From contig NZ_CP196822.1 in NCBI RefSeq assembly GCF_051912485.1, positions 2,046,001-2,110,000 on the forward strand: DNA of 64,000 bases, in the 5' to 3' direction. Source of the stretch: Nitrobacter sp051912485. Lineage in GTDB: Bacteria; Pseudomonadota; Alphaproteobacteria; Rhizobiales; Xanthobacteraceae. The notes under the pieces were generated by a model. The model saw only the letters and a program-made list of their open reading frames with translations, did not search any database and had not been told where the DNA came from. How positions within the stretch are numbered: the stretch's first letter is position 1; each line of letters opens with the position of its first letter. A program made the translations under genes and the position numbers. This document shows, in pieces, positions 30,283 through 40,465 of this stretch.

Positions 30283-31194
30283 CTATTGATCGCTGGTCGC
30301 TTCCTTCAACACCTTCTGCAAGCTGTCGCCCTGCATTCGCCCGATATCATCCTGGTATTTCAAGAGCGCGCCGATGGTGTCGCCGACAACCTGGGAGTTC
30401 AGCGAACGAGCATCGAGCTCGGTCAACGCCGTCGCCCAGTCGATGGTCTCTGCGACGCCCGGATTCTTGTAGAGGTCCTGATTGCGCAGTGCCTGCACAA
30501 AACCAACCACCTGCTGCGACAATTTCGCGGAGATTCCGGGCACACGCGATTTGACGATCGCCAGCTCTCGCTCAGCGGAAGGATAATCGACCCAGTGATA
30601 AAGACAACGCCGCTTCAATGCATCGTGAATTTCGCGGGTCCTATTTGATGTCACGATGACGATCGGCGGCGCCGACGCCTTGACGGTGCCGAGTTCGGGG
30701 ATCGTCACCTGAAAGTCGCTGAGGATTTCCAGGAGATAGGCTTCGAAAGCCTCGTCAGCACGGTCAAGTTCGTCGATCAGAAGCACCGGCGGGCCGGCCA
30801 CATCCGGCTCCAGCGCCTGAAGCAGCGGCCGTTTAATCAAATATCTCTCAGCGAAGATGTCGCTGGACAACTGCTCGCGATCAGTATCGCCGGCCGCTTC
30901 CGCCAGACGGATTGCAATCATTTGCGAGGCGCTGTTCCACTCGTAGACAGCCGACGCGACATCGAGGCCCTCGTAACATTGCAGCCGGATCAGCTTGCGT
31001 CCCAATGCGGCTGACAACACTTTCGCGATCTCGGTCTTGCCGACGCCAGCCTCGCCTTCGAGAAACAGCGGCCGTCCCATACGCAGCGAAAGAAACACAA
31101 CCGTCGCCAGCGACCGCTCGGCGAGATAGCCGTGCTTCGCCAGCAAGTCGAGCGTCGCATCGACGGAGGTCGGCAGCACTAATGTCGTCATCAT
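30283..31194 (-). CDS. coxD: MoxR-family AAA+ ATPase (CoxD-like)
   Basis: A 303-residue AAA+ ATPase. Walker A is GEAGVGKTE at about residue 47, Walker B VLLIDELDRAD at about 114, and sensor 1 sits in IVIVTSNRTREIHDAL at about 152. MoxR ATPases act as chaperones that remodel metal enzymes with a vWA partner, here the neighbouring CoxE-like protein. The start is placed at ATG 31194; a second ATG follows directly. The upstream gene coxM stops 36 bases away. Confidence 0.88.
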   Translation of the reverse strand: MMTTLVLPTSVDATLDLLAKHGYLAERSLATVVFLSLRMGRPLFLEGEAGVGKTEIAKVLSAALGRKLIRLQCYEGLDVASAVYEWNSASQMIAIRLAEAAGDTDREQLSSDIFAERYLIKRPLLQALEPDVAGPPVLLIDELDRADEAFEAYLLEILSDFQVTIPELGTVKASAPPIVIVTSNRTREIHDALKRRCLYHWVDYPSAERELAIVKSRVPGISAKLSQQVVGFVQALRNQDLYKNPGVAETIDWATALTELDARSLNSQVVGDTIGALLKYQDDIGRMQGDSLQKVLKEATSDQ

Positions 31195-31230
31195 AATGAA
31201 ACCTGACCGGACCCAACCAACATCCACATG

Positions 31231-32037
31231 TCATACCTTGCCGTTCGCGGCATCGACGGCGCGCCGCGCAAGCACCCCGATCAGATGTGCGCGATATTCC
31301 GCGCTGCCATGTAAGTCGCTGTTGAGGCCGGCATCCGGCACCAGCAATCCTTCGAGCGACTTCGACTTGAAACTCTTCTTCAAGGCCTCTTCAAATGCCG
31401 TCACGCGGAACACGCCATCCTCGCCAGCACCGGTGACGGCGACGCGCACATCCGACGGACGCCTGGCGACGAATACGCCGACCAGCGCGTAGCGCGAGGC
31501 CTGATTGCGGAATTTCTGGTAGGCCGCCTTCTTCGGCAGCGGAAACATCACCCGGGTGATAATCTCGTCGTTCTCCAGCGCCGTGGTGAAAAGCCCCTGG
31601 AAAAACTCATACGACTTCAGGCGGCGCTTGTTGGTGACGATGGTGGCGCCGAGCGCCAGGCAGGCAGCCGGATAGTCGGCGGTCGGGTCGTTGTTAGCGA
31701 GCGAGCCGCCGATGGTGCCCTTGTGACGCACGGCGGGATCGCCGATCATACCGGCGAGTTCGGCCAGCGCCGGGATCGCCTCGCCCACGATCGGCGAATT
31801 AGCGACGTCGGCGTGCTTCGCGGTCGCGCCGATCACGAGCGAGCGCCCCTTCATCTCTATGCCGTCGAGACCTTCTATGTGGGAGAGATCGATCAGATGC
31901 GCGGGGCTCGCGAGCCGCTGCTTCATGACTGGCAGCAGCGTGTGGCCGCCGGCGATCAGCATGGCGTCTTCGTTCTTGACCAGCAGGTTGGCGGCCTGCC
32001 GTACCGTCGCCGGTCGATGATATTTGAATGCGTACAT
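31231..32037 (-). CDS. coxM: FAD-binding medium subunit, CO dehydrogenase type
   Basis: A 268-residue flavoprotein of the xanthine dehydrogenase FAD-subunit family. The two FAD motifs are AGGHTLLPVMKQRLASP (about residues 31-47) and TIGGSLANNDPTADYPA (about 108-124). It passes electrons from the [2Fe-2S] subunit to a quinone or other acceptor. It is 45 bases after coxS. Length is normal (about 270-290). The family also serves nicotine, isoquinoline and aldehyde enzymes, so CO specificity is inferred only from the accessory genes. Confidence 0.9.
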   Translation of the reverse strand: MYAFKYHRPATVRQAANLLVKNEDAMLIAGGHTLLPVMKQRLASPAHLIDLSHIEGLDGIEMKGRSLVIGATAKHADVANSPIVGEAIPALAELAGMIGDPAVRHKGTIGGSLANNDPTADYPAACLALGATIVTNKRRLKSYEFFQGLFTTALENDEIITRVMFPLPKKAAYQKFRNQASRYALVGVFVARRPSDVRVAVTGAGEDGVFRVTAFEEALKKSFKSKSLEGLLVPDAGLNSDLHGSAEYRAHLIGVLARRAVDAANGKV

Positions 32038-32081
32038 GGCTTAGGTTCCCGGAATCATAGCGCGATGTCGAGACTTCAAGC

Positions 32082-32567
32082 TCATGAAAGATCCGATTTC
32101 GCCATCGCCATGGCTCCGGCCGCAATCGATTCGACGATGTTCTGATAACCAGTGCAGCGGCAGAGATTACCCTCCAGCTCATCACGAATGGTGCGATCGT
32201 CGAGATCGTGCCCCTTCCGATGGACCATATCGATCGCGGTCATGATCATGCCCGGGGTGCAGAAGCCGCATTGCAAGCCGTGGTGCTCGCGAAAGGCCTC
32301 CTGCATCGGATGCAGCGGCGCACCGTCCACGGCGAGGCCTTCGATGGTCCTGACCTCGTGCCCGTCTGCCATTACCGCCAGTGTAGTGCATGACTTTACA
32401 GCTCTGCCGTCGAGATGCACGACACAGGCACCGCATTGCGAGGTGTCGCATCCGACATGGGTGCCGGTGAGGCGCAGATTTTCGCGCAGGAACTGCACCA
32501 GCAGCGTGCGGGGGTCGATATTGGCGGTGGTCGGATTGCCGTTCACGATCAGCGAAATCTTGGCCAT
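32082..32567 (-). CDS. coxS: [2Fe-2S] small subunit, CO dehydrogenase type
   Basis: A 161-residue iron-sulfur subunit. The plant-ferredoxin-type cluster ligands are in GCDTSQCGACVVHLDG with a fourth Cys soon after (about residues 40-62), and the second cluster ligands are in CGFCTPGM (about 100) and LCRCTGYQNI (about 135). Both clusters are complete. In the enzyme it lies between the molybdenum subunit and the FAD subunit. It is the first gene of the operon; an AT-rich islet with a perfect TATAAT lies 54 bases upstream. ATG 32567 was preferred over an in-frame start 48 bases upstream because the family begins MAKISL. Confidence 0.92.
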   Translation of the reverse strand: MAKISLIVNGNPTTANIDPRTLLVQFLRENLRLTGTHVGCDTSQCGACVVHLDGRAVKSCTTLAVMADGHEVRTIEGLAVDGAPLHPMQEAFREHHGLQCGFCTPGMIMTAIDMVHRKGHDLDDRTIRDELEGNLCRCTGYQNIVESIAAGAMAMAKSDLS

Positions 32568-32620
32568 CGGCGCTCTCTTTAACTGCCCCACATTAAACAG
32601 TCGTTCAAAAATCATTCAAT

Positions 32621-32626
32621 ATTATA
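32621..32626 (-). promoter_or_regulatory. Probable -10 element for the coxS operon
   Basis: On the minus strand this reads TATAAT within an AT-rich run (ATATCATGTTATAATATTG), 54 bases before the coxS start. No good -35 hexamer is seen at the normal distance, so an activator may be needed. Confidence 0.55.
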
Positions 32627-32705
32627 ACATGATATGGGCCATCCCGATAATGGGCAACCTTATGCGGGCAACACCGGTCGTGATGAAACGAACCCTTTGA
32701 CAGGC

Positions 32706-33152
32706 CTATCCCTGAACCACCTTGGCGAAGTTCGCGAAAAATTCGTCGGCCAGCTTCTTGGCCGTACCGCTAATCAACCGCTGGCCCAATTGCGCCAGCT
32801 TGCCGCCGGTCTGCGCCTCGACATCGTATTTGAGCAGGGTACCGCCGTCCTGATCGGCCAGCAACACAGTCGCATTACCCTTGGCAAAACCGGCGACGCC
32901 GCCCTCCCCTTCGCCCGAAATCTTGTATCCGTTCGGTGGGTCGAGATCGCTGAGCGTCACCTTGCCCTTGAAGCGGGCGGATACGGGACCGACCTTCATC
33001 TTGGCGACGGCCTGGAATTCATTCGCATCGGTCCTGGTCAATTCCTCACAACCGGGAATGCACATCTTCAAAACCTCGGGATCGTTGAGCTTGGCCCAAA
33101 CCGCGACGCGGGACGCTGCGAGCAGGACTTCACCGTTCATCGTCATGGCCAT
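32706..33152 (-). CDS. coxG: CoxG-like SRPBCC protein
   Basis: A 148-residue protein of the CoxG family, SRPBCC/START-like fold. Family marks are ASRVAVWAKLNDPEVLKMCI (about residues 13-32), the PGCEEL segment, KMKVGPVSARFKGKVTLSD (about 52-70) and GAGGxLxxLGQRLI-like TGGKLAQLGQRLISG (about 115). CoxG in Oligotropha anchors CO dehydrogenase to the membrane. The ATG at 33152 follows GGAGG. It precedes coxS by 139 bases on the same strand. Confidence 0.87.
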   Translation of the reverse strand: MAMTMNGEVLLAASRVAVWAKLNDPEVLKMCIPGCEELTRTDANEFQAVAKMKVGPVSARFKGKVTLSDLDPPNGYKISGEGEGGVAGFAKGNATVLLADQDGGTLLKYDVEAQTGGKLAQLGQRLISGTAKKLADEFFANFAKVVQG

Positions 33153-33336
33153 GCGTTTGCCTCCTCGACCGCATGCCGCCCCCGCTCGACGGCGTTCGCC
33201 CATCAGGTAGGAAACGGCGGATAAAAAAGAAAGAGGATCGTGGCCGAAGACGCGGTGCATAACTATCGCGACACGATTTCCATGGTGGAACGGATCGCTC
33301 CAAACTAGAACGCTTGAGTGTGCGGGAGGAAATTCA

Positions 33337-34119
33337 ATGCCCATGATCGATGCCGACGGCTGCCTGCTCAATGTCTCCGTCGAGGGACGCGACGGCGGCC
33401 CGACCCTGATGCTGTCGAACGCGCTCGGTTGCACGCTGCAGATGTGGGAGCCACAAATGGCGGCGCTATCGAAACTGTTCCGCATCGTGCGTTATGACCG
33501 GCGCGGCCACGGCAAGTCCGGCATGCCACCCGGCCCCTATTCGATGGAGCGGCTCGGCCGCGACGTGCTGGCGATTCTGGATGATCTCAATATCGCGAAG
33601 ACACACTGGTGCGGATTGTCCATGGGCGGCATGGTCGGCCAATGGCTCGGAGCGAACGCGCCGGAACGCTTCGATCGCATCATTCTCGCCAACACCGGTT
33701 GCTACTATCCCGACCCGACCAACTGGTACACCCGCATCAAGGCCGTGAAGGATGGCGGCCTCGCTGCGATCGTCGACACCGTGATCAACGGCTGGCTGAC
33801 CGCCGATTTTCGCGAACGCGAGCCGCAGATCACGGCGAGGCTGAAGGCCATGCTGAGCGCGTCTCCACCGGAGGGCTACATCGCCTGCTGCGAGGCGCTG
33901 AGCACGCTGGATCAGCGGGCGCTGCTGCCGCGCATCAAGAGCCCCACGCTTGTGATCGCCGGGCGGCACGATACGGGGACGCCCGTCGCGGCAGGCGAAT
34001 ACATCCGCAGCCAGATTCCCGGCGCCAGCATGACCATCCTCGACGCCGCACACATCTCCAATGTCGAGCAATCGCACGCCTTCACCGAGGCCGTGGCCGG
34101 CTTCCTGATGCAACGGTAA
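33337..34119 (+). CDS. pcaD: 3-oxoadipate enol-lactonase-type hydrolase
   Basis: A 260-residue alpha/beta hydrolase that closely fits PcaD, which opens the enol-lactone in the beta-ketoadipate pathway. Motifs are the HG-region substitute SNALGCTLQMWEPQM, the nucleophile GLSMGGM (Ser94 or 95), the acid in IAGRHDTGTP (about 215) and the histidine in AAHISNVEQ (about 238). The start codon follows GGGAGGA. No other pca genes lie here, so the true substrate could be a related lactone or ester. It is divergent from coxG. Confidence 0.82.
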   Translation: MPMIDADGCLLNVSVEGRDGGPTLMLSNALGCTLQMWEPQMAALSKLFRIVRYDRRGHGKSGMPPGPYSMERLGRDVLAILDDLNIAKTHWCGLSMGGMVGQWLGANAPERFDRIILANTGCYYPDPTNWYTRIKAVKDGGLAAIVDTVINGWLTADFREREPQITARLKAMLSASPPEGYIACCEALSTLDQRALLPRIKSPTLVIAGRHDTGTPVAAGEYIRSQIPGASMTILDAAHISNVEQSHAFTEAVAGFLMQR

Positions 34120-34170
34120 TCAATGAACGTCGGCGGCCCACCAAGCGGGACATGGAGCCTGCGCGATCGT

Positions 34171-34698
34171 TCAGGAACCGGGGCTGCTGAAGGGATAGAT
34201 TTCCGGCTGCGGCGGCCATTGTCGCACCGGCGCATCGCGCTGGAACGGCGGCTCGACCGCCATCAGGATCGCACCACCGAGCAGCAGCAGCAGTTCGGTC
34301 GCGTGCAGGCGCATCGCGGCCATCTCACCGACCCGTGAAGCCATCACCATGCTGCCGAAGGTGATGAGGCTGCCGATTCCGAGCGCCAACGCCAACGCCT
34401 CGTCGCAGCCGCCGGATTTCCGGATCGAGGCGCGAGTCGTCATCAACAGGAATACCGCGAAAAACGCGACGACAGTCATCTTGCCGAGCGCGAGCAGCCA
34501 AGCAAAGCGGACCGTGTTCATCGCTGCAAAATTGAGGTGGTCGCTCAGGAAGAGTGCCACCGCAACATTGGGAAGATCATAAAGGCCGTGTACCGGCGAC
34601 ACCACGATCTTGAACGCCACGACGGTCCATACCGGAACGAAATAGAGCGCCAACAATGCGCCATTGACCGTGCTGATCCGCCAGGAATTCGTCGCCAT
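34171..34698 (-). CDS. Small integral membrane protein
   Basis: I do not recognise this 175-residue protein. Four hydrophobic helices are visible (around residues 13-30, 65-85, 105-122 and 130-145). A polar His-containing patch (DHLNFAAMN) lies between the first two helices. The C-terminal 25 residues are Pro-rich and polar (QWPPQPEIYPF). The layout resembles small heme-binding or copper-related membrane proteins, but no ligand set is convincing. Confidence 0.65.
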   Translation of the reverse strand: MATNSWRISTVNGALLALYFVPVWTVVAFKIVVSPVHGLYDLPNVAVALFLSDHLNFAAMNTVRFAWLLALGKMTVVAFFAVFLLMTTRASIRKSGGCDEALALALGIGSLITFGSMVMASRVGEMAAMRLHATELLLLLGGAILMAVEPPFQRDAPVRQWPPQPEIYPFSSPGS

Positions 34699-35151
34699 AT
34701 CGCCATCCGCTGTTTGCGTGGCCGCCGTTGTCCGGAGCCCGGCGCGGCCTTGATGGCGAGGTAACCCCTGTAAACTCGGGCGGACAATTGAAACCCTTTA
34801 TTTACCTTAATGGGCCCATCGCCCTGTGGACAACGTGGCGGCCGCGAGCAGGAAAACACAATCCGGCCTTTGCGGCGGGATTTCTGGAAGCCTAGGGAAC
34901 TCCTGTTGCCGGCTCCAGTCCTGCAGCTGCCGACCTGGCTTCTGGCCACCTTGCCACGACCTCTCCGTGCTGCCGGAACCGGAAAGGCGCGCGAGCGAAA
35001 TGTATAGCCGCTGGATGCCCGGACGCAGTTGCCGCGGTTGCCGCACCCGGTCGCCACTGTTAGACATTGATTCAAGACGCGCCGGTCCGGCTGCCGGAGC
35101 CCATCACCGCGTCCGATATCGCCGCGTTGGGGACGCAGATTACGGCAGCGC
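34699..35151. other. Intergenic region upstream of livH
   Basis: No gene is supported in this 453-base stretch. An AT-richer segment at 34783-34812 is the only plausible promoter zone. The sequence up to livH has no terminator or long repeat that I can see. Confidence 0.4.
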
Positions 35152-36066
35152 ATGGATTATTTTGCCCAGCAACTGATCAACGGCCTCGTGCTCGGCTCGA
35201 TCTATGGCCTGATCGCGATCGGCTACACGATGGTCTATGGCATCGTCGGCATGATCAATTTCGCTCACGGCGACATCTTCATGATCGGCGGCTTCATCGC
35301 GCTCATCACCTTCCTGATCCTGGTATCGATCGGCCTCACCGCCGTGCCGCTGATCCTGCTTGTCGTGCTGCTGGTCTCCATGGCAGTCACTGCCGTTTAC
35401 GGCTGGGCCGTCGAGCGCATCGCCTACCGGCCGCTGCGACATTCGTTCCGCCTCGCGCCGATGCTGTCTGCGATCGGCATGTCGTTCGTGCTGTCGAATT
35501 TTTCGCAAGTGACACAGGGCGCGCAGGTCAAGCCGATACCGCCGCTCATTACCGGCGGTCACAGCCTGTACGAACAGGGTGATTTCACCGTGCGGCTGTC
35601 CAACGTGCAGATCGCCGTGGTGCTCACGACGGTGGTGCTGCTTGCGATCTTCACCTGGGTAGTATCGCGCACCCGCCTCGGCCGCGACATGCGCGCCTGC
35701 GAGCAGGATCAAACGATGGCGGCGTTGCTCGGCGTCGACGTCGATCGCACTATCTCCATGACCTTCGTGATCGGAGCTGCGCTCGCCGCCGTCGCAGGCA
35801 TCATGTACCTGCTCTATTACGGCCTCGTCGATTTCTTCATGGGCTTCGTCGCGGGCATCAAGGCATTCACGGCGGCGGTGCTCGGCGGCATCGGCTCGCT
35901 GCCCGGCGCGATGCTCGGCGGCCTTGCGATCGGGCTGATCGAGACCCTCTGGTCGGCCTATTTTTCGGTCGAGTACAAGGACGTCGCGGCCTTCTCGATC
36001 CTCATTGTTGTGCTGATCTTCATGCCTACCGGCCTGCTTGGCCGGCCCGAAGTCGAAAAAGTCTGA
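35152..36066 (+). CDS. livH: Branched-chain amino acid ABC permease LivH
   Basis: A 304-residue inner-membrane permease with eight predicted helices. It begins YFAQQLINGLVLGSIYGLIA, with MVYGIVGMINFAHGDIFMIG, the conserved entry motif of the LivH family, at about residues 27-46. The EAA-like loop region is ACEQDQTMAALLGVD (about 183). It works with LivM, LivG and LivF as a high-affinity uptake system for Leu, Ile, Val or related amino acids. It heads the five-gene liv operon. Confidence 0.93.
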   Translation: MDYFAQQLINGLVLGSIYGLIAIGYTMVYGIVGMINFAHGDIFMIGGFIALITFLILVSIGLTAVPLILLVVLLVSMAVTAVYGWAVERIAYRPLRHSFRLAPMLSAIGMSFVLSNFSQVTQGAQVKPIPPLITGGHSLYEQGDFTVRLSNVQIAVVLTTVVLLAIFTWVVSRTRLGRDMRACEQDQTMAALLGVDVDRTISMTFVIGAALAAVAGIMYLLYYGLVDFFMGFVAGIKAFTAAVLGGIGSLPGAMLGGLAIGLIETLWSAYFSVEYKDVAAFSILIVVLIFMPTGLLGRPEVEKV

Positions 36067-36076
36067 CGGATCCGAC

Positions 36077-37465
36077 GTGGCAGCGCCAGCTTCGAGACAA
36101 CAAACCGCGACGCGCGATGCTGCCATCGTCTTCATCCTGAAGAAATCCGTCATCAGCGCTTGCGTGGCGCTGATCCTGTTTTCGCTGATGGTCGGCATCC
36201 GCACCCATCCGAACGAAAGCGGGCAACTGACCTACACGACGCGCTTCGGCGAACTCGCCGCGATGGTCGCCATCGTGTTTGGCGGCAGCATCGTCCTCGA
36301 ACTGCTTCGGCGCTGGTGGGGGCCCGTAGACGCCGTGCGGATCATTCCGCCGCCGGTCCAGACCGGCTTCCGCATCGCGCGCCGGCTGCTCGGGCCGGCG
36401 CTGCTGATCTTCGCGCTACTGGTGCCGGTGATCTTCTACAATCAGCGCTACCTGCTCGATCTCGGCATTCTGGTGCTGACCTATGTCATGCTCGGCTGGG
36501 GCCTCAACATCGTCGTCGGCCTCGCCGGCCTGCTCGACCTCGGCTACGTCGCATTCTATGCGGTCGGCGCTTATTCCTATGCACTGCTGGCGCAAAGCGG
36601 CCTGCCGTTTCCATATTTTATGGAGACCTATCCTTATATCGCGATGGATTTCGTGCAACTCGGACCATGGGCGTTCTGGGTGCTGTTGCCAATCTCCGGA
36701 CTGCTCGCCGCGTTCTGGGGCGTGCTGCTCGGCTTCCCGGTGCTCCGGCTGCGCGGCGACTATCTCGCTATTGTTACGCTGGCGTTCGGAGAGATCATTC
36801 GCCTCGTCATCATCAACTGGCAGGATCTCACCGGCGGGCCGAACGGCGTCAGCGGCATTCCGCGACCGACGTTCTTCGGCATTCCGCTGTCTCCCGGTGA
36901 GGATGGGCTTGCCGCAAAACTAGGCATCGATTTCTCCCCGACCCACCGCATCGTGTTCCTATTCTATATTATTCTTGTGCTGGCGCTGCTCACCAACTGG
37001 GTCACCATCCGCCTGCGGCGACTGCCGATCGGCCGAGCCTGGGAAGCGATGCGCGAAGATGAAGTCGCCTGCCGAGCGCTCGGTATCAATATCACCACGA
37101 CAAAACTTTCAGCCTTCGCCACCGGCGCCATGTTCGGCGGATTCGCCGGCGCTTTCTTCGCGACCCGCCAGGGCTTCATCAGTCCCGAATCCTTCACCTT
37201 TCAGGAATCGGCACTGGTTCTCGCCATCGTCGTGCTCGGCGGCATGGGCTCGCAGCTTGGTGTGGCACTCGCCGCGATTGCAATGATTGGCGGATTTGAG
37301 TTGTTCCGCGGCCTCGATCAATTCCGCATGCTGGTGTTCGGCGGCGTCATGGTGCTGTTGATGATCTGGCGGCCGCGCGGCCTGATCGGCCACCGATCGC
37401 CGACGGTTTTTCTCGAGCATAACCGGGCGATCTCATCCGACCTCGTCAAGGAAGGTCACGGATGA
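36077..37465 (+). CDS. livM: Branched-chain amino acid ABC permease LivM
   Basis: About 462 residues, longer than the usual 300-420. An N-terminal extension of about 100 residues carries two additional helices (FILKKSVISACVALILFSLM), as is common in alphaproteobacterial LivM. The core begins near YVMLGWGLNIVVGLAGLLDL and includes the loop AMREDEVACRALGIN at about residue 335. I prefer GTG 36077, 11 bases after livH, although a TTG at 36038 is in frame. It overlaps livG by ATGA. Confidence 0.9.
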   Translation: MAAPASRQQTATRDAAIVFILKKSVISACVALILFSLMVGIRTHPNESGQLTYTTRFGELAAMVAIVFGGSIVLELLRRWWGPVDAVRIIPPPVQTGFRIARRLLGPALLIFALLVPVIFYNQRYLLDLGILVLTYVMLGWGLNIVVGLAGLLDLGYVAFYAVGAYSYALLAQSGLPFPYFMETYPYIAMDFVQLGPWAFWVLLPISGLLAAFWGVLLGFPVLRLRGDYLAIVTLAFGEIIRLVIINWQDLTGGPNGVSGIPRPTFFGIPLSPGEDGLAAKLGIDFSPTHRIVFLFYIILVLALLTNWVTIRLRRLPIGRAWEAMREDEVACRALGINITTTKLSAFATGAMFGGFAGAFFATRQGFISPESFTFQESALVLAIVVLGGMGSQLGVALAAIAMIGGFELFRGLDQFRMLVFGGVMVLLMIWRPRGLIGHRSPTVFLEHNRAISSDLVKEGHG

Positions 37466-38291
37466 CCGACGGCGACGACATCCTTACCGTCGAGCACTTG
37501 TCGATGCGCTTCGGCGGAATCGTCGCGGTCAAGGATCTGTCCTTCGCCGCGCGGCGAAGCAAGATCACCGCGCTGATCGGGCCGAATGGCGCAGGCAAGA
37601 CCACCGTCTTCAATTGCATCACCGGTTTCTACAAACCGAGTGGCGGTTCGATGCGACTGACGCACGCCGGCGGCCGCGTTCTGCGCCTCGAGCGGCTGAA
37701 TGACTTTCGGATTTCCAAGCTGGCGAAAGTCGCCCGCACATTTCAGAACATCCGCCTGTTTCCGGGGATGACGGCGCTAGAGAACCTGATGGTCGCCCAG
37801 CACAACACGCTGATGCGCGCATCAGGCTTCACGCTGCTCGGATTGCTCGGACTTCCGTCGTGGCGCGCGGCGGAGCGGGAGGCTATCGATCTGGCTCGAT
37901 CCTGGCTCGATCGCATCGGCCTGCTCCAACGCGCCGATGACGCTGCCGGCAACCTGCCCTACGGCGACCAGCGCCGCCTCGAAATCGCGCGCGCCATGTG
38001 CACCGAGCCGGCGCTGCTTTGCCTCGACGAGCCCGCCGCCGGCCTGAACGCGCGGGAAAGCGCCGCGCTGAACGAACTTTTGCTGTCGATCCGCGACGAT
38101 CATGGCACCTCGATTCTGCTGATCGAGCATGACATGTCGGTTGTAATGGAGATTTCGGACCACATCGTGGTCCTGGACTACGGCGTCAAGATTGCGGACG
38201 GTGGGCCGCGCGCCATCCGCGACGATCCCAAGGTGATCGCGGCTTATCTCGGCACCGGCGATGACGAGGAGATCACGGCCGGAGTCGCCAC

Positions 38292-38295
<4 letters not shown>
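37462..38295 (+). CDS. livG: Branched-chain amino acid ABC ATPase LivG
   Basis: A 277-residue ATPase. Walker A is GPNGAGKTTVFNCITGF (about residues 37-53), the signature lies in NLPYGDQRRLEIARAMCTE (about 163-181; LPYGDQ is the usual LivG form of LSGGQ), Walker B is LLCLDEPAAG, and the switch histidine lies in LLIEHDMSVVM. The C-terminal YDGVKIADGGP-like end fits LivG. Start and stop codons overlap livM and livF by four bases, so the three are translated together. Confidence 0.95.
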
Positions 38296-39068
<773 letters not shown>

Positions 39069-39258
39069 CGTTCTTCGAATCGTACATGATCACTGCTTTC
39101 GCGGGGACAACGCGGCGAAACTCCGCTCGATTACGGCGGCGGAATGACGCGCAACCTCAAATTGCCGATGACTTAGCCGCCGATTCAGCCGACAATGCGT
39201 CAGCTCATTATCTGGCGCCGGCCGAACCTTCCTTCAAAGATCATCGCGAGGACCACGT

Positions 39259-40380
39259 ATGACACCATTGAAGCTCATCGGCCTGGCCCTGGGGGCGTCG
39301 CTCGCTCTGTCGTCGGTCGCGTTCGCGCAGGACATCACCATCGCAGTGGCGGGCCCGATGACGGGCGGCGAGTCCGCGTTCGGCCGGCAACTCAAGAACG
39401 GCGCCGATCAGGCGATAGCCGATCTGAACGAAGCTGGCGGCGTACTCGGCAAGAAGCTCGCGCTGTTCGTTGGCGACGACGCCTGCGATCCGAAGCAGGC
39501 CCGCTCGGTCGCGGAGAAGATCGCCAGCCGGGGCATTCCATTCGTGGCGGGACATTACTGCTCGTCATCGTCGATTCCGGCCTCGGAGGCCTATGCCGAC
39601 GGCAACGTGTTGCAGATCACGCCCGCTTCGACCAATCCGCTGTTCACCGAGCGCAAGCTCTGGAACGTCGCCCGGGTCTGCGGCCGCGACGATCAGCAGG
39701 GTCTGGTCTCCGCCGATTACATCCTCAAGAATTACAAAGGCAAGAACGTCGCCATTCTCAACGACAAGACGACCTACGGCAAAGGCCTCGCTGACGAAAC
39801 CAAAAAGGCGCTTAACAAGGCCGGCTTCCAGGAGAAAATGTTCGAGTCGTACAATAAGGGCGACAAGGATTTCACCGCGATCGTCTCGCGCATGAAGCGC
39901 GACAATATCGATCTGGTCTTCGTCGGCGGCTATCATCAGGAAGCCGGGTTGATGGTGCGCCAGATGCGCGATCAGGGCATGAAGACCGTTCTGATGGCGG
40001 GTGACGCGCTGGCCGACAAGGAATTTGCGTCGATCACCGGCCCGGCCGCAGCGGGCACGCTGTTCACCTTCGGCCCTGATCCGCGCAAGAAGCCGGCGGC
40101 CAAAATGATCGTCGATCGATTCAAGGCCAAGGGCGTCGATCCCGAGGGCTACACTCTCTACACCTATGCGGCGATGCAGGTGTGGGCACAGGCCGCCGCC
40201 AAGGCCGGCACGACCGATCCCGTGAAAGTCATGAAGGCCATGAAGGCGGGCGCGTGGGATACCGTGCTCGGCAAGCTGGAATTCGATGCCAAGGGCGACA
40301 TCAAGGCAATCGACTATGTCATCTACAAATGGGACGACAAAGGCAACTATGCCGAACTCGACCCCGGCAAGGGGACGTAA
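39259..40380 (+). CDS. livK: Branched-chain amino acid ABC substrate-binding protein LivK
   Basis: A 373-residue periplasmic binding protein with a signal peptide (KLIGLALGASLALSSVAFA, cut before QD). The mature part has the two-lobe Leu/Ile/Val-binding fold, with ITIAVAGPMTGGESAFGRQL near its start and the first-lobe segment CSSSSIPASEAYADGNVLQI. CGAGGA precedes the ATG. It should be made in excess over the permease because of its own spacing (190 bases). An IS630 element is inserted with only 2 bases between its end and the stop codon. Confidence 0.93.
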   Translation: MTPLKLIGLALGASLALSSVAFAQDITIAVAGPMTGGESAFGRQLKNGADQAIADLNEAGGVLGKKLALFVGDDACDPKQARSVAEKIASRGIPFVAGHYCSSSSIPASEAYADGNVLQITPASTNPLFTERKLWNVARVCGRDDQQGLVSADYILKNYKGKNVAILNDKTTYGKGLADETKKALNKAGFQEKMFESYNKGDKDFTAIVSRMKRDNIDLVFVGGYHQEAGLMVRQMRDQGMKTVLMAGDALADKEFASITGPAAAGTLFTFGPDPRKKPAAKMIVDRFKAKGVDPEGYTLYTYAAMQVWAQAAAKAGTTDPVKVMKAMKAGAWDTVLGKLEFDAKGDIKAIDYVIYKWDDKGNYAELDPGKGT

Positions 40381-40465
40381 TACCAAATCTCGGGGAGCGT
40401 GACTCTGTGGGGCTTTTCAAATCAGCGGCGGGCTGATTCAACGTGGCGAACGAGGGAGGTTCACC

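Noticed and set aside
35140..36204. Long minus-strand frame of about 354 codons
   Set aside because: It is antisense to livH, which is unmistakable. The frame product is rich in His, Glu and Arg.
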